From contig JAHBUY010000001.1 in assembly GCA_019637795.1 (NCBI GenBank), positions 455,001 to 519,000 of the forward strand: a stretch of 64,000 bases of DNA, given 5' to 3'. The translations under genes and the position numbers were made by a program. Below the pieces are notes generated by a model. The model was not told the DNA's origin. It saw nothing but the letters and a program-made list of their open reading frames with translations, and ran no database searches. This DNA comes from a bacterium. Lineage in GTDB: Bacteria > Desulfobacterota > Binatia > HRBIN30 > CADEER01. This document shows positions 30,942-40,192 of this stretch, one piece after another (the stretch's first letter is position 1; every line of letters begins with the position of its first letter).

Positions 30942-31742
30942 TCACTCCTGCAGCGGCATCTCCCGCCACTTCCCCGACGCCAGCCACTTCACGTAGGCCA
31001 TGATCGCCTCGAGCTCCTCCGGCTTCAGGTGGCTGCCGAAGGCGGGCATCTGGACGCGCTGGCGGTCGATGAAGAAGCGCGCGGCGCGGTCGTCGCGCAG
31101 GCGCGGGATGCCGCCGTCGGCGATCCAGCCGCGCAGCTCCTCGTCGTCGAGCACCAGCTCCTCGTAATCGGAGCCGCCGAAGCCGGGGATGTATCCCTTG
31201 AGCGAGCCGGGGTTCGGCAGCCCGCCGCCGCCCATCTCGCCGTGGCAGGCGAAGCAGCCGTTGGCGGCGGCGAGCTCGGCGCCGTGCGCCGCCGGCTCCT
31301 CGCTCGGCGCCAGCAGATCGGAGGCGGCGCGCAGGTAGGCGACCAGCAGGTCGACCTCGCGCTCGCTGACGAAACCGCGATACGCCGGCATGCGGATCGC
31401 CTGCGCCGCCATCTCGGCCTGGTACGCCGGCCGCGCGCGCTTCTTCGCCGGCGCGCCATCGAGGATGTACTCGCGCAGGTCCGCGTCGTCGTGCGCGTAC
31501 ATCATCACCGTGCCCTCGCGGAACGCCGGCACCTCGCCGCCCTTGCTGCCCGGATTGTGCACGCCGCCGCGCCCGCCCGGGCCGTGGCAGTTGAAACAGC
31601 CCAGGCGCGTCGCCAGCGCCCGACCCTGGTCGATGTCGCTGGCGTACGGCGGCATGACGATGTCGCGCGCCACCGGCCAGGCGAGATACGCGGTCTCGAG
31701 GCCGACGACGACGAGCAGCACGAGGGTGACCACACGCAGCAT
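30942..31742 (-). CDS. membrane-anchored diheme c-type cytochrome
   Basis: A 266-residue protein with one N-terminal transmembrane helix (VVTLVLLVVVGLETAYLAW) and two cytochrome c domains. The haem motifs are CFNCH at residues 49-53 and CFACH at 163-167. Each domain has a distal Met candidate (RMPAYRGF; QMPAFGSHL). The tandem architecture is that of periplasmic electron shuttles facing the inner membrane. It is divergent from the octaheme gene, 68 bases away, suggesting shared control. The 3' end faces the IS element. Confidence 0.9.
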   Translation of the reverse strand: MLRVVTLVLLVVVGLETAYLAWPVARDIVMPPYASDIDQGRALATRLGCFNCHGPGGRGGVHNPGSKGGEVPAFREGTVMMYAHDDADLREYILDGAPAKKRARPAYQAEMAAQAIRMPAYRGFVSEREVDLLVAYLRAASDLLAPSEEPAAHGAELAAANGCFACHGEMGGGGLPNPGSLKGYIPGFGGSDYEELVLDDEELRGWIADGGIPRLRDDRAARFFIDRQRVQMPAFGSHLKPEELEAIMAYVKWLASGKWREMPLQE

Positions 31743-31810
31743 GAACCCGCAGGGTTAGCCGGAAACCTCGGCTTTCACCACCGCCGCGGCGCGGGTAGAC
31801 AGGCGGTGGC

Positions 31811-34018
31811 ATGCCCCCCCTCGCGCCCGTCCTCCTCGCCGCGATGCTGGTCGGCGCGCCGCCGGATTACGTCGGCCGCGCCCGCTGCGCCGAGTGCCAT
31901 GCCGACGAGGCGCGGCGGTACGCCGGATCGCACCACGACCTGGCGATGCAGCCGGCGACGCCGGCCACGGTGCTCGGCAGGTTCGACGGCCGCCAGCTCA
32001 CCTACAACGGCGTGACCTCGACGTTCCGCCGCGAGGGCGGCGCCTTCATCGTCCGCACCGATGGGCCGGACGGCACGCTGCGGGACTATCCCGTTGCCTA
32101 CACCTTCGGCGTCGAGCCGCTGCAGCAGTACCTGGTCGCCCTGCCCGACGGCCGCCTGCAGGCGCTCAGCCTGTGCTGGGACAGCCGCCCGGCCGCCGCC
32201 GGCGGCCAGCGCTGGTTCCACCTCTATCCGGACGAGAAGATCGACTTCCGCGACGAGCTGCACTGGACGGCGCCGGCGCAGAACTGGAACTACATGTGCG
32301 CCGCCTGCCACTCGACCGGCCTGCGCCGGCGCTACGACGCCGCGACCGGCCGCTTCGACACGCAGTGGAGCGAGATCGACGTGTCGTGCGAGGCCTGCCA
32401 CGGTCCCGGCGCCGCGCACGTCGCCTGGGCGGCGCGCCCCGACCGCGCCGCCGACCCGAGCCGCGGCCTGACCGTCGACCTGACGCCGCGCGGCGGCGCC
32501 TGGGTCTTCGGCGACGGCGATGCGATCGCCCACCTCTCGGCGCCGCGCGCCAGCCGCGCCCAGCTCGACACCTGTGGCCGCTGCCACGCCCGCGCCGCGC
32601 AGATCGCCGAGGAGGACGCGCGCGGGCAGCCGCTGGAGCAGACCCACCTCCTCGCGGCCCTCGACCCGTCCCTCTACCACGCCGACGGTCAGGTGCATGG
32701 CGAGGTCTACGAGTACGGGTCCTTCGTCCAGAGCCGCATGCACGCCGCCGGCGTCGTCTGCGGCGACTGCCACGACCCGCACAGCGGCGCCCTGCGCGCC
32801 GCGGGCAACGCGGTCTGCGCCACCTGTCACCGCGCCGCCGTGTACGACACGCCGGCCCACCATCACCACGCCGCCGGCAGCGAGGCGGCGCGCTGCGTCA
32901 CCTGTCACATGCCGGCGCACGACTTCATGGTCATCGACCGCCGCCACGACCACAGCTTCCGCGTGCCGCGGCCGGATCTCGCCGCGGCGTTGGGCACGCC
33001 CGACGTCTGCAGCGGCTGCCACGCCGATCGCACGGCGACCTGGGCCGCCGATGCCGTCCGCCAGTGGTACGGACCCGACCGCCGCCGCGGCCCCCGCTTC
33101 GCCGACGCGCTCGCCGCTGGCCGCGCCCACGCCGCCGGCGCGGGCGCGCCGCTCGCCGCGGTCGTCGACGACGCCACCCAGCCGGCGATCGCGCGCGCCA
33201 GCGCCCTCGACCTGCTGGCGCCGTACCTCACCTCCGGTGACCAGCCGCGCCTCGAACGCGCGCTGCGCGACCCCGATCCGCAGGTGCGGCGCGCCGCGCT
33301 GGCGCTGCTCGTCGCCTGGGAGCCGGCGCAACGCTGGCCGCTGGGGGCGCCGCTGCTCGCCGACCCGGTGCGCGGGGTGCGCCTGGCGGCGGTGGATGCC
33401 CTCGCCGATGCCGCCGCCGCGGCGCCGCCGGCGCAGCGCGCCGCCTTCGACGCCGCCGTCGCCGAGTACCGCACCGCCCAGATGTTGAACGCCGATCGCG
33501 CCGAGTCGTGGCTCAACCTCGGCGCGCTCGACGCCCGCCTCGGCGACGCCGCCGCCGCGGAAACCGCCTATCGGCGCGCCATCGCCACCGACCCGCGCTT
33601 CGCGCCGGCCTCCGTGAACCTCGCCGATCTCTACCGCCAGCTCGGCCGCGACGCGGACGGCGAGCGGGTGCTGCGCCAGGGCCTGGCGCACTCGCAGGAC
33701 CCGACCCTGCACTATGCGCTCGGCCTGCTGCTGATCCGCCAGCAGCGGCGCGCCGAGGCGCTGGCGCCGCTCGCCACCGCCGCCGGCACGGCCCCCGACG
33801 CGCCGCGCTACGCCTACGTCTACGCCCTGGCGCTCGACGGCGCCGGTCGCCGCGGCGACGCCATCGCCGCCCTGGAAGCGGCCCATCGCCGCGCCACCGG
33901 CGACCGCGACATCCTCACGGCCCTGGTCTCGCTCAACGCCCAGAGCGGCAACACCGCCGCGGCGCAGCGCTGGGGCGCCGCGCTGCAGCAGCTCGGCGCC
34001 GAGGCGAAGACGCCCTAG
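31811..34018 (+). CDS. octaheme c-type cytochrome with HEAT-like and TPR repeats
   Basis: A 735-residue exported protein. Eight CXXCH motifs are visible: CAECH (residues 26-30), CAACH, CEACH, CGRCH, CGDCH, CATCH, CVTCH and CSGCH. All lie in the first 410 residues, and His-rich segments (AHHHHAAGSEAARC) could supply axial ligands. From about residue 440 it becomes HEAT-like ('DPDPQVRRAALALLVAWE'), then TPR repeats from residue 560 (AESWLNLGALDARLGDAAAA). Multiheme proteins with TPR tails are inferred to be periplasmic electron-transfer or nitrogen/sulfur-oxyanion enzymes docked in complexes. No catalytic haem ligand variation is obvious. The start MPPLAPVLLAAMLVGAPP is a short signal peptide. 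Confidence 0.9.
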   Translation: MPPLAPVLLAAMLVGAPPDYVGRARCAECHADEARRYAGSHHDLAMQPATPATVLGRFDGRQLTYNGVTSTFRREGGAFIVRTDGPDGTLRDYPVAYTFGVEPLQQYLVALPDGRLQALSLCWDSRPAAAGGQRWFHLYPDEKIDFRDELHWTAPAQNWNYMCAACHSTGLRRRYDAATGRFDTQWSEIDVSCEACHGPGAAHVAWAARPDRAADPSRGLTVDLTPRGGAWVFGDGDAIAHLSAPRASRAQLDTCGRCHARAAQIAEEDARGQPLEQTHLLAALDPSLYHADGQVHGEVYEYGSFVQSRMHAAGVVCGDCHDPHSGALRAAGNAVCATCHRAAVYDTPAHHHHAAGSEAARCVTCHMPAHDFMVIDRRHDHSFRVPRPDLAAALGTPDVCSGCHADRTATWAADAVRQWYGPDRRRGPRFADALAAGRAHAAGAGAPLAAVVDDATQPAIARASALDLLAPYLTSGDQPRLERALRDPDPQVRRAALALLVAWEPAQRWPLGAPLLADPVRGVRLAAVDALADAAAAAPPAQRAAFDAAVAEYRTAQMLNADRAESWLNLGALDARLGDAAAAETAYRRAIATDPRFAPASVNLADLYRQLGRDADGERVLRQGLAHSQDPTLHYALGLLLIRQQRRAEALAPLATAAGTAPDAPRYAYVYALALDGAGRRGDAIAALEAAHRRATGDRDILTALVSLNAQSGNTAAAQRWGAALQQLGAEAKTP

Positions 34019-34032
34019 CCATGGCTGGCCCC

Positions 34033-34213
34033 GATACGACAAGACACCTTCACCACGGAGGCACGGAGACACGGAGGGCTCGGTGCCATAGCGAAGGCGC
34101 GGGGCCTCTTCTCACTCCATTTCCAATGAACGTTGGGATGAACGCCGGGCGGGCTTCGAGATCAGTACTCTCCGTGTCTCCGTGCCTCCGTGGTGAAAGT
34201 CCTTTGTCGCATC
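34033..34213. repeat. MITE-like inverted-repeat element, copy 1
   Basis: About 43-base arms read TTCACCACGGAGGCACGGAG at the left and CTCCGTGCCTCCGTGGTGAA at the right, so the whole element could fold into one long hairpin. The core of about 90 bases is nearly the reverse complement of the element at 54786-54967. No coding capacity is seen. It lies between convergent genes and could also act as a transcription terminator. Confidence 0.85.
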
Positions 34214-34252
34214 AACGCCAGCCCGGATCATTCATGATCCGCGCTGGGCGGC

Positions 34253-34993
34253 TCAGAAGCCGATGCGGCGCATGACGGCGCGCGGCAGCAGGCGAATCGC
34301 CAGCATGATCCAGCGCCAGATGGCCGGCGCGTAGACGACCGGGGTGCCGCGGTCGAGCGCCCGCACGACCCGCCGCGCCACCGCCTCGGGCTCGCCGGCG
34401 AAGGGCGGGGTCGGCAGGCCGGCCGTCATGCCGGTCTTCACGAACCCGGGCTTCACCAGCACCACCTTCAGCCCATCGCCGGCGAACTTGTGATCGAGGC
34501 CGGTGAGATAGTGCGACAGGCCCGCCTTGGCGGCGCCGTACAGGATCACCGGCTTGCGGGCGCGGTCGCCGGCCACCGAGCTGAACACGCACAGGCGCCT
34601 GCCGCCGCCGGCGGCCATCAGGCGCTCGCGCGCCAGCTCGCAGAACTGCACCGTGTTGGCGAAGTCGGCGGCGAGGAGCCGGGCGCGCAGCCCGGCGTCG
34701 CGCTCCAGTTGCTCCTGGGTGGCGAAGAGACCGGCGGTGACGACCACGGCGTCGAGGCCGCCGAGGTGGCGCACGGCGGCGTCGAGCGCCGGGGCGAAGC
34801 CGCTCGGCTCGAGCAGGTCGCAGGCGACGATGCCGACCTCGCCGGCGGCGCCGCGCACCGCGAGATCGGCGGCACAGCGCTCGAGCTCGCCGCGGTCGCG
34901 GCCGAGCAGGCACAGGGTGTCGCCGCGCTCGGCCAGCACGCGCGCCACCGCGCGCCCCATTCCCTTGCTCGCGCCGAGCAGGGCGACCTTCAC
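34253..34993 (-). CDS. SDR-family reductase, DprE2-like
   Basis: A 246-residue short-chain dehydrogenase. The Rossmann motif VALLGASKGMGRAVARVLAE binds NAD(P). The catalytic residues are Ser in CVFSSVAGDRARKP and Tyr-x3-Lys in YGAAKAGLSHYL. The C-terminus 'IWRWIMLAIRLLPRAVMRRIGF' is amphipathic or membrane-associating, a feature of DprE2. The GTG start at 34993 overlaps the stop of the FAD oxidoreductase (GTGA). In mycobacteria DprE1 and DprE2 together epimerise polyprenyl-phosphoryl ribose to arabinose. The same two-step oxidation and reduction is inferred here for an unknown polyprenyl sugar. Confidence 0.87.
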   Translation of the reverse strand: MKVALLGASKGMGRAVARVLAERGDTLCLLGRDRGELERCAADLAVRGAAGEVGIVACDLLEPSGFAPALDAAVRHLGGLDAVVVTAGLFATQEQLERDAGLRARLLAADFANTVQFCELARERLMAAGGGRRLCVFSSVAGDRARKPVILYGAAKAGLSHYLTGLDHKFAGDGLKVVLVKPGFVKTGMTAGLPTPPFAGEPEAVARRVVRALDRGTPVVYAPAIWRWIMLAIRLLPRAVMRRIGF

Positions 34994-36381
34994 GGAGCGT
35001 CCCCGAACAGGCGCACCGACAACGCGCTCTTCAGGCGCCGTTCGGGATCCCACGTATCGCGCACCGCCTGAAAGGCGGGCAGCCGGTCGCGCTCCATGGC
35101 GCGGAAGTGCTCGGCGCGGGTGAGCGCGTCCTTGGCGAGGTAGATGCGTCCGCCCTCGGCGATCACCAACTCGTTCAGCGCGTCGACCAGCGACTGCGTG
35201 CCGCGGCCGACCGGCAGGTCGAGCGCGTACGAGACGCCGGGGCGCGGAAAGCTCAGCAGGCCGCGGCCCTCGGCGCCGCAGTCCTTGATGACACAGAGGT
35301 AGACGTCGCCGCGGCGCCTGCGCAGGGTGGCGATGAGCTGGCGGTGGCGCGGGTGGTCGTGCGGACCCGGCAGCACCGCCTGGTACTGGATGAAGCCGCG
35401 GCGGCCGTAGAGGCGGTTCCACTCGCGGACGACGTCGAGCGGATAGAAGAAGGTCTCGGGGTGCGCGATGGCGTGGCGGACGCGGGCGCCGTGCGCGAGG
35501 TAGCGCGCGAGGTTGTGCACCCGCACCATCCACGGCTGCAGCGCCCAGCTCGGCAGCAGCAGTGGCAGCGTCGGCGCGCTGCGCCACGGCGGGCGCCGCG
35601 CCGGCGCCTCGCCCGGCTCCGCCCAGCGGCCGCGGACGATCAGGCCGCGTCCGAGGCCCGGGCCGTCGTTGAGCAGGTCGTTCCAACACACCGTGTACGG
35701 CCAGTCGCGGCCGGCGTCGGCGAGACGCTCGAGGATCGCCTCGAAGCTCGCGACCTGCTCGCTCTCCTGCCAGATCCAGGGCGAGGGCACGCGCGCCATC
35801 TGGAAGGTCACCTCGAGGATGTGGCCGGTGAGCCCCATGCCCCCGAGGGTGGCGCGAAAGAGCGCGCGCTCGTGCTCGTCGCTGACCTCGATCCGGCGCC
35901 CGTCGGCCAGGCGCAGACGCAGCGAGCGCACGTGCTCGCCGAAGGTGCCGGCGACGTGGTGGTTCTTGCCGTGCACGTCGGCGGCGACCATGCCGCCCAG
36001 GGTGACCCAGTGCGTGCCCGGCGTCACCGGCACGAACCACCCGCGCGGCAGCGACAGGCGGTTGAGCCGCATCAGGGTCACGCCGGCCTCGGCGCGCACC
36101 AGGCCGGTCTCGCGGTCGAAGGCGAGCAGGCGGTCGGCGAGCACCGACCCGGCGACGGTGGCGCCGGGCGCGCCGGGCAGCGAGGCGTCGCCGTAGGAGC
36201 GGCCGAGGCCGCGGGTCAGCGTCGCGCCCTCGGTGATCCGCTCCAGGTTCTCGGACAGGCGCTGCCGCCCCTGCACCCGCGGGTACATGCCCCAGCCGCT
36301 GAGCTCGCTCGGCGGCGGCTCGGCGGGGAGCTCGCGCGCCGGCTCCTTGCCGCCGTGAATGACGCGCAGGGTCGGTTCCAC
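34990..36381 (-). CDS. FAD-linked oxidase, DprE1-like
   Basis: A 463-residue flavoenzyme of the VAO/PCMH type. The FAD-binding half has GLGRSYGDASLPGAPGATVA, 'RAEAGVTLMRLNRLSLPRGWFVPVTPGTHWVTLGGMVAADVHGKNHHVAGTFG', and LGGMGLTGHILEVTFQ. The 'DVHGKNHH' stretch is characteristic of DprE1 (decaprenylphosphoryl-ribose 2'-oxidase). The C-terminal half contains YPLDVVREWNRLYGRRGFIQ and a terminal 'WDPERRLKSALSVRLFG'. Coupled to the SDR gene by a 4-base overlap, it is the probable first enzyme of a polyprenyl-sugar epimerase pair. It diverges from a large membrane protein gene 100 bases away. Confidence 0.88.
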   Translation of the reverse strand: MEPTLRVIHGGKEPARELPAEPPPSELSGWGMYPRVQGRQRLSENLERITEGATLTRGLGRSYGDASLPGAPGATVAGSVLADRLLAFDRETGLVRAEAGVTLMRLNRLSLPRGWFVPVTPGTHWVTLGGMVAADVHGKNHHVAGTFGEHVRSLRLRLADGRRIEVSDEHERALFRATLGGMGLTGHILEVTFQMARVPSPWIWQESEQVASFEAILERLADAGRDWPYTVCWNDLLNDGPGLGRGLIVRGRWAEPGEAPARRPPWRSAPTLPLLLPSWALQPWMVRVHNLARYLAHGARVRHAIAHPETFFYPLDVVREWNRLYGRRGFIQYQAVLPGPHDHPRHRQLIATLRRRRGDVYLCVIKDCGAEGRGLLSFPRPGVSYALDLPVGRGTQSLVDALNELVIAEGGRIYLAKDALTRAEHFRAMERDRLPAFQAVRDTWDPERRLKSALSVRLFGDAP

Positions 36382-36483
36382 ACGGCCCTTGTAGCGCGCC
36401 GGCCGTTCTCAACAAAGGCCGGTTTCGCCGCCGCGCGGCGCGCGGGGTCGCAGCCGACGGCGGGGATGCTACAACCGGCGGCG

Positions 36484-38730
36484 ATGCGGCGGGGGTGGCG
36501 GACGCTCGGGGCGCTGGCGGCGGCGCTGGTCGTCTACACGCTGTTCTTCTATCGCGACCTGCTGTTCGAACGGCGGGTCACCGTGTTCCGCGACCAGTAC
36601 GCGATCCTGCTCCCCCTCGACTGGGTGGTGCGGTTCCTGTCGCAGTGGAGCTGGCCGCCGTTGTGGACGCCGTTCCAGGTGCTCGGCAAGCCGCTCGCCG
36701 CCGACCCCCTTGCGGCGGTCTACTATCCGCCGAACTGGGGGCTGCGGCTGCTGCCGTTCCCGCTCGGCTACAACGCCTCGCTCGCCGTTCACCACGCGCT
36801 CGCGGTGCTCGGCCTCTACGTCCTGCTGCGGCGGCGCGGCAGCGGCCGCGAAGCCGCGGCGTTCGGCGGCCTGCTGTTCGGCTTCGGCGGCCTCTTCGTC
36901 GCCTTCGACAACATGAGCAACGCCGTGCAGTCGTCGACCTGGCTGCCGTGGACGCTGGTCGCGTTCGACGCCTGGTGCGAGCGACCGCGCGGCAGCCGGC
37001 TGGTCGCCACCGCCGGCGGACTGGCGCTCACCCTGCTCGGCGGCATGCCGGAGGTGTTCTTCTTCGCCCAGGCGCTGTGCGCCGCGATCGCGCTCGAGCA
37101 TCGCCGGCGCGGCGGCCCGACGCTGCCGCGCGCCGCGCTGGCCCTGGCGGCCGCCAACGCGCTCGGCATCGGGTTCGGCGCCGTGCAACTGCTGCCGACC
37201 GCCGAGTACCTGCTGCGCTCGTCGCGGGTCGCCGGCCTCGAGCTGGAAAGCGTGATGCGGCTGGCGCTGCGGCCGCTCGGCCTCTTCGCCTTCCTCGTGC
37301 CCCGCCACTACGTGGACGCGGCCGGCGCCTTCCACGAGACCGCGGCGCTGTGGGAGGGCGATTTCAGCGACGCGCCGTGGGCGCTGACGCTCTATCTCGG
37401 ACCGCTCCTGGTGGTCGCGGCCGCGGCGCGCATCGAACGGCGCAGCCTGCTGCTGTGGTCGGCGATCGGCGTCGCCTTCCTCGCCCTCGCCTGCGGCGAC
37501 GCCCTGCCCGGCTACCGCTGGACGATCGCCCACCTGCCGCTGCTGCGCGCCGCCCGCCACCCGGAGAAGTTCCTGCTCGTCGCGCACCTGTTGCTGGCGG
37601 CGGTCGCGGCGGTCGGGCTCGACGCCGCGTGCCGCGATCCCAGCCGCTTCCGCCGCATCGCGCTCGCCGCGCTCGCGCTGGCGCTGACCGGCGGCGCCGC
37701 CGCCGCGGTCCTCGGACTGCGCCCCAGCCTGGGGCGTGATCTGCTGCGCGGCGACCTGTTGATCGCCGGCGCCCTGGCGCTGCTGATCGCCGGCGTGGCG
37801 CTGGTCGGCCGGCGCCGTCCCGCGCTGGCCGCCGGCGCGCTGCTGGCGCTCGCCGCCGCCGATCTCTACCGGGTGAACGGGCGGCTGCTGCCGACCGTCG
37901 ACTGGAGCGAGTTGCGCCGCGTGCCGCCGACCCTGCAGGCGATGCAGCGGGGCGACGATCCCCTGCGCATCTACAGCGACGGCGTCGGTCGCCCGCCGGT
38001 GGCGCCGTTCCCCGACGCCTTCCACCAGGAGCGGCACCTGCTGCTGATGGAGGTCGCCAATCTCTTCGCCGTCGCCAACCTCAACGCCCCGGCGTCGATC
38101 AACCTGCGCGACCACGAGCGTCTCGCCGAGCTGATCGAGTCGCTGCCGGCGGAGCGCGTGGCGCCGCTGTTCGCGGCCCTCAACACCGCCTACGTCACCA
38201 GCGGCAAGGACCTGCGCCGCTATCCCGGCCTGGAGCTGGCGCGCGCGCCGCGGTCGGCGATCGACGCCTACGTCTACCGCGTCGCCGGCGTCGCGCCGCG
38301 CGCCTACGTGCCGGCGGAGATCGAGCCGGTCGGCCGCGCCGAGGATGCGATCGACTATCTGCGCCGGGCCACCGCGCCGGCGGCGCGGGTCGCCGTCGCC
38401 GCCGCCGACGTGCCGCTCGGCGGCATTCCCGAGCGCATGCGCGGCACCGTGACCCTCGCCGCCTACCGCGCCGAGGCGGTGGAGCTCGACGCCGCCATGG
38501 AGACCGCCGGCCTGGTGGTGCTGAGCGACACCTTCTACCCGGGCTGGGAAGCGGACGTGGACGGCGCCCCGGCGCCGATCGTGCGCGCCAACTACTTCAG
38601 CCGCGGCGTCTTCGTCGACCGCGGCGCGCACCACATCGTCTTCCGCTATCGCCCGGGGAGTCACCGCGCCGGGCTGCTGGTGTCGTCGCTCGCACTGCTG
38701 ATCGCCCTGGCGCTGATCCTGCGCCGCTAG
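36484..38730 (+). CDS. YfhO-like polytopic membrane protein
   Basis: A 748-residue membrane protein. The start MRRGWRTLGALAAALVVYTL leads into many helices (about 12 visible, to residue 470). A large extracytoplasmic C-terminal region ends in the family signature 'SDTFYPGWEADVDGAPAPIVRANYFSRGVFVDRGAHHIVFRY' and a last helix. YfhO-family proteins are GT-C-fold, lipid-linked glycosyltransferase-like proteins, in Gram-positives connected to glycosylation of teichoic acids. Standing next to the DprE1/DprE2-like pair, it is a plausible user of the modified polyprenyl sugar, but this is inference. The acceptor is unknown. Confidence 0.83.
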   Translation: MRRGWRTLGALAAALVVYTLFFYRDLLFERRVTVFRDQYAILLPLDWVVRFLSQWSWPPLWTPFQVLGKPLAADPLAAVYYPPNWGLRLLPFPLGYNASLAVHHALAVLGLYVLLRRRGSGREAAAFGGLLFGFGGLFVAFDNMSNAVQSSTWLPWTLVAFDAWCERPRGSRLVATAGGLALTLLGGMPEVFFFAQALCAAIALEHRRRGGPTLPRAALALAAANALGIGFGAVQLLPTAEYLLRSSRVAGLELESVMRLALRPLGLFAFLVPRHYVDAAGAFHETAALWEGDFSDAPWALTLYLGPLLVVAAAARIERRSLLLWSAIGVAFLALACGDALPGYRWTIAHLPLLRAARHPEKFLLVAHLLLAAVAAVGLDAACRDPSRFRRIALAALALALTGGAAAAVLGLRPSLGRDLLRGDLLIAGALALLIAGVALVGRRRPALAAGALLALAAADLYRVNGRLLPTVDWSELRRVPPTLQAMQRGDDPLRIYSDGVGRPPVAPFPDAFHQERHLLLMEVANLFAVANLNAPASINLRDHERLAELIESLPAERVAPLFAALNTAYVTSGKDLRRYPGLELARAPRSAIDAYVYRVAGVAPRAYVPAEIEPVGRAEDAIDYLRRATAPAARVAVAAADVPLGGIPERMRGTVTLAAYRAEAVELDAAMETAGLVVLSDTFYPGWEADVDGAPAPIVRANYFSRGVFVDRGAHHIVFRYRPGSHRAGLLVSSLALLIALALILRR

Positions 38731-38734
38731 CCTC

Positions 38735-38924
38735 GATACGACACAACATCTTCACCACGGAGGCACGGAGACACGGAGGGCGCAGCGTCGGAATGGCGGG
38801 TGGGTGCGATCCCCATGGCCATTGCTGATGGCGTTGGGAATCTCGCTCCCGAACCTCCTCTCGTCCAGATTACTCCGTGTCTCCGTGTCTCCGTGTCTCC
38901 GTGGTGAAATGTTTCGGTCACACC
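38735..38924. repeat. MITE-like inverted-repeat element, copy 2
   Basis: It has the same arms as copy 1 (TTCACCACGGAGGCACGGAG and a right arm with three CTCCGTGT units ending in GTGGTGAAA). The core differs from copies 1 and 3. It lies after the YfhO-like gene and before the CoA transferase promoter region. Mirror arms suggest a hairpin terminator or a mobile miniature element. Confidence 0.8.
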
Positions 38925-38997
38925 AAGGCTAGCCCGGGGCGAGCCGGGGCTGGCCGCGACGGCTTTACATTCCCTCGTCTTCCCTCAAGGTAGGCGC

Positions 38998-40167
38998 ATG
39001 ACCGAAGCGCAACCGCGACCGCTCGAGGGGATCCGGGTCGTCGATCTGACGCAGTACGAAGCGGGACCGGCGGCGACGCAGATGCTGGCCTGGCTGGGGG
39101 CCGACGTCATCAAGGTCGAGCCGCCGGGCGGCGAGCCGAGCCGCCACCTGATCGGCGGCGACGACGAGCGCGACAGCATCGTCTTCGTGCTCTTCAACCA
39201 GAGCAAGCGCAGCGTCGTCCTCGACCTCGCCGACGAGCGCGACCGCGCCCGCCTGCGCGACCTGGTGCGCGGCGCCGACGTGCTGGCCGAGAACTTCGCC
39301 CCCAACACGCTCGAGCGCCTCGGCCTGCCGATCGACGAGCTGCTGCGCGAGCAGCCGGCGCTGATCGTCGCCTCGGTGCGCGGCTATGGACCGAACGGCC
39401 CGTGGTCGGGATACAAGTCGCTCGACTTCGTCGCCCAGGCGGTGGGCGGCGCGATGAGCGTCAATGGCGATCCCGACGGCCCGCCGACGCGGGTCGGCGT
39501 CACCATCGCCGACAGCGGCACCGGCCTGCACCTGGCGGTCGGCATCCTCTCCGCCCTCCTGCGGCGCCAGCGCACCGGCCGCGGCGGCCGCGTCGAGGTG
39601 GCGCTGCAGGACGCGATCGTCAACCTGATGCGCAACGCGATGTCGCCGACCTACGTCGCCGGCACGGCGGCGGCGCGCACCGGCAGCGCCTACGTCACCT
39701 CGGTGCCGAGCGATCTCTACCCCTGCCGCCCGGGCGGTCCGAACGACTACCTCTACATCCTGCTGGCGGCGAAGCAGCACTGGGAGAGCCTGCTGCAGGC
39801 GATCGGTCGCGAGGACCTGCGCGACGACCCGCGCTTCGCTCGCCAGTCGGCGCGCAACGCGCGCCCCGAGGAGACCCGCGCCATCGTCCGCGCCTGGACC
39901 GCGACCCGCGACAAGTTCGAGGCGATGGAGCACCTGTCGAAGTTCGGCGTGCCCTGCGGCGCGGTGCTCGACACCGCCGAGCTGCTCGCCAACGAGCAAC
40001 TCCGCGCCTGCGGCATGATCGTCGACCACCACCACCCGCAGTGGGGCGACCTGCGCGTCCCCGCCTGCCCGATCCGCCTCGACGGCTTCAGCGCCCGCCT
40101 CGATCCGGCGCCGGCGCTCGGCGCGCACACGGACGAGGTGCTGGCGGAGGTGGAAAAGATGCGCTGA
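38998..40167 (+). CDS. family III CoA transferase (CaiB/Frc-like)
   Basis: A 389-residue enzyme. Family hallmarks are the N-terminal LEGIRVVDLTQYEAGPAATQ, 'LGADVIKVEPPGGEPSR', and 'NFAPNTLERLGL..', plus RGYGPNGPWSGYKSLDFVAQ. 'TIADSGTGLHLAVGILSALLRR' contains the Asp that forms the acyl-aspartyl intermediate, and LATGGVP-like motif KFGVPCGAVLD ends the active-site lid. These proteins move CoA between carboxylic acids without releasing free CoA. The acid pair is unknown. It is preceded by AAGGTAGGCGC and stands alone. Confidence 0.9.
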   Translation: MTEAQPRPLEGIRVVDLTQYEAGPAATQMLAWLGADVIKVEPPGGEPSRHLIGGDDERDSIVFVLFNQSKRSVVLDLADERDRARLRDLVRGADVLAENFAPNTLERLGLPIDELLREQPALIVASVRGYGPNGPWSGYKSLDFVAQAVGGAMSVNGDPDGPPTRVGVTIADSGTGLHLAVGILSALLRRQRTGRGGRVEVALQDAIVNLMRNAMSPTYVAGTAAARTGSAYVTSVPSDLYPCRPGGPNDYLYILLAAKQHWESLLQAIGREDLRDDPRFARQSARNARPEETRAIVRAWTATRDKFEAMEHLSKFGVPCGAVLDTAELLANEQLRACGMIVDHHHPQWGDLRVPACPIRLDGFSARLDPAPALGAHTDEVLAEVEKMR

Positions 40168-40192
40168 GGCGCCCGCGGATCGCCGTCGTGGA

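Noticed and set aside
34033-34213. Simple rho-independent terminator
   Set aside because: Arms of 43 bases with a conserved 90-base core shared with 54786-54967 exceed a terminator, and no T-run follows; a miniature mobile element fits better.
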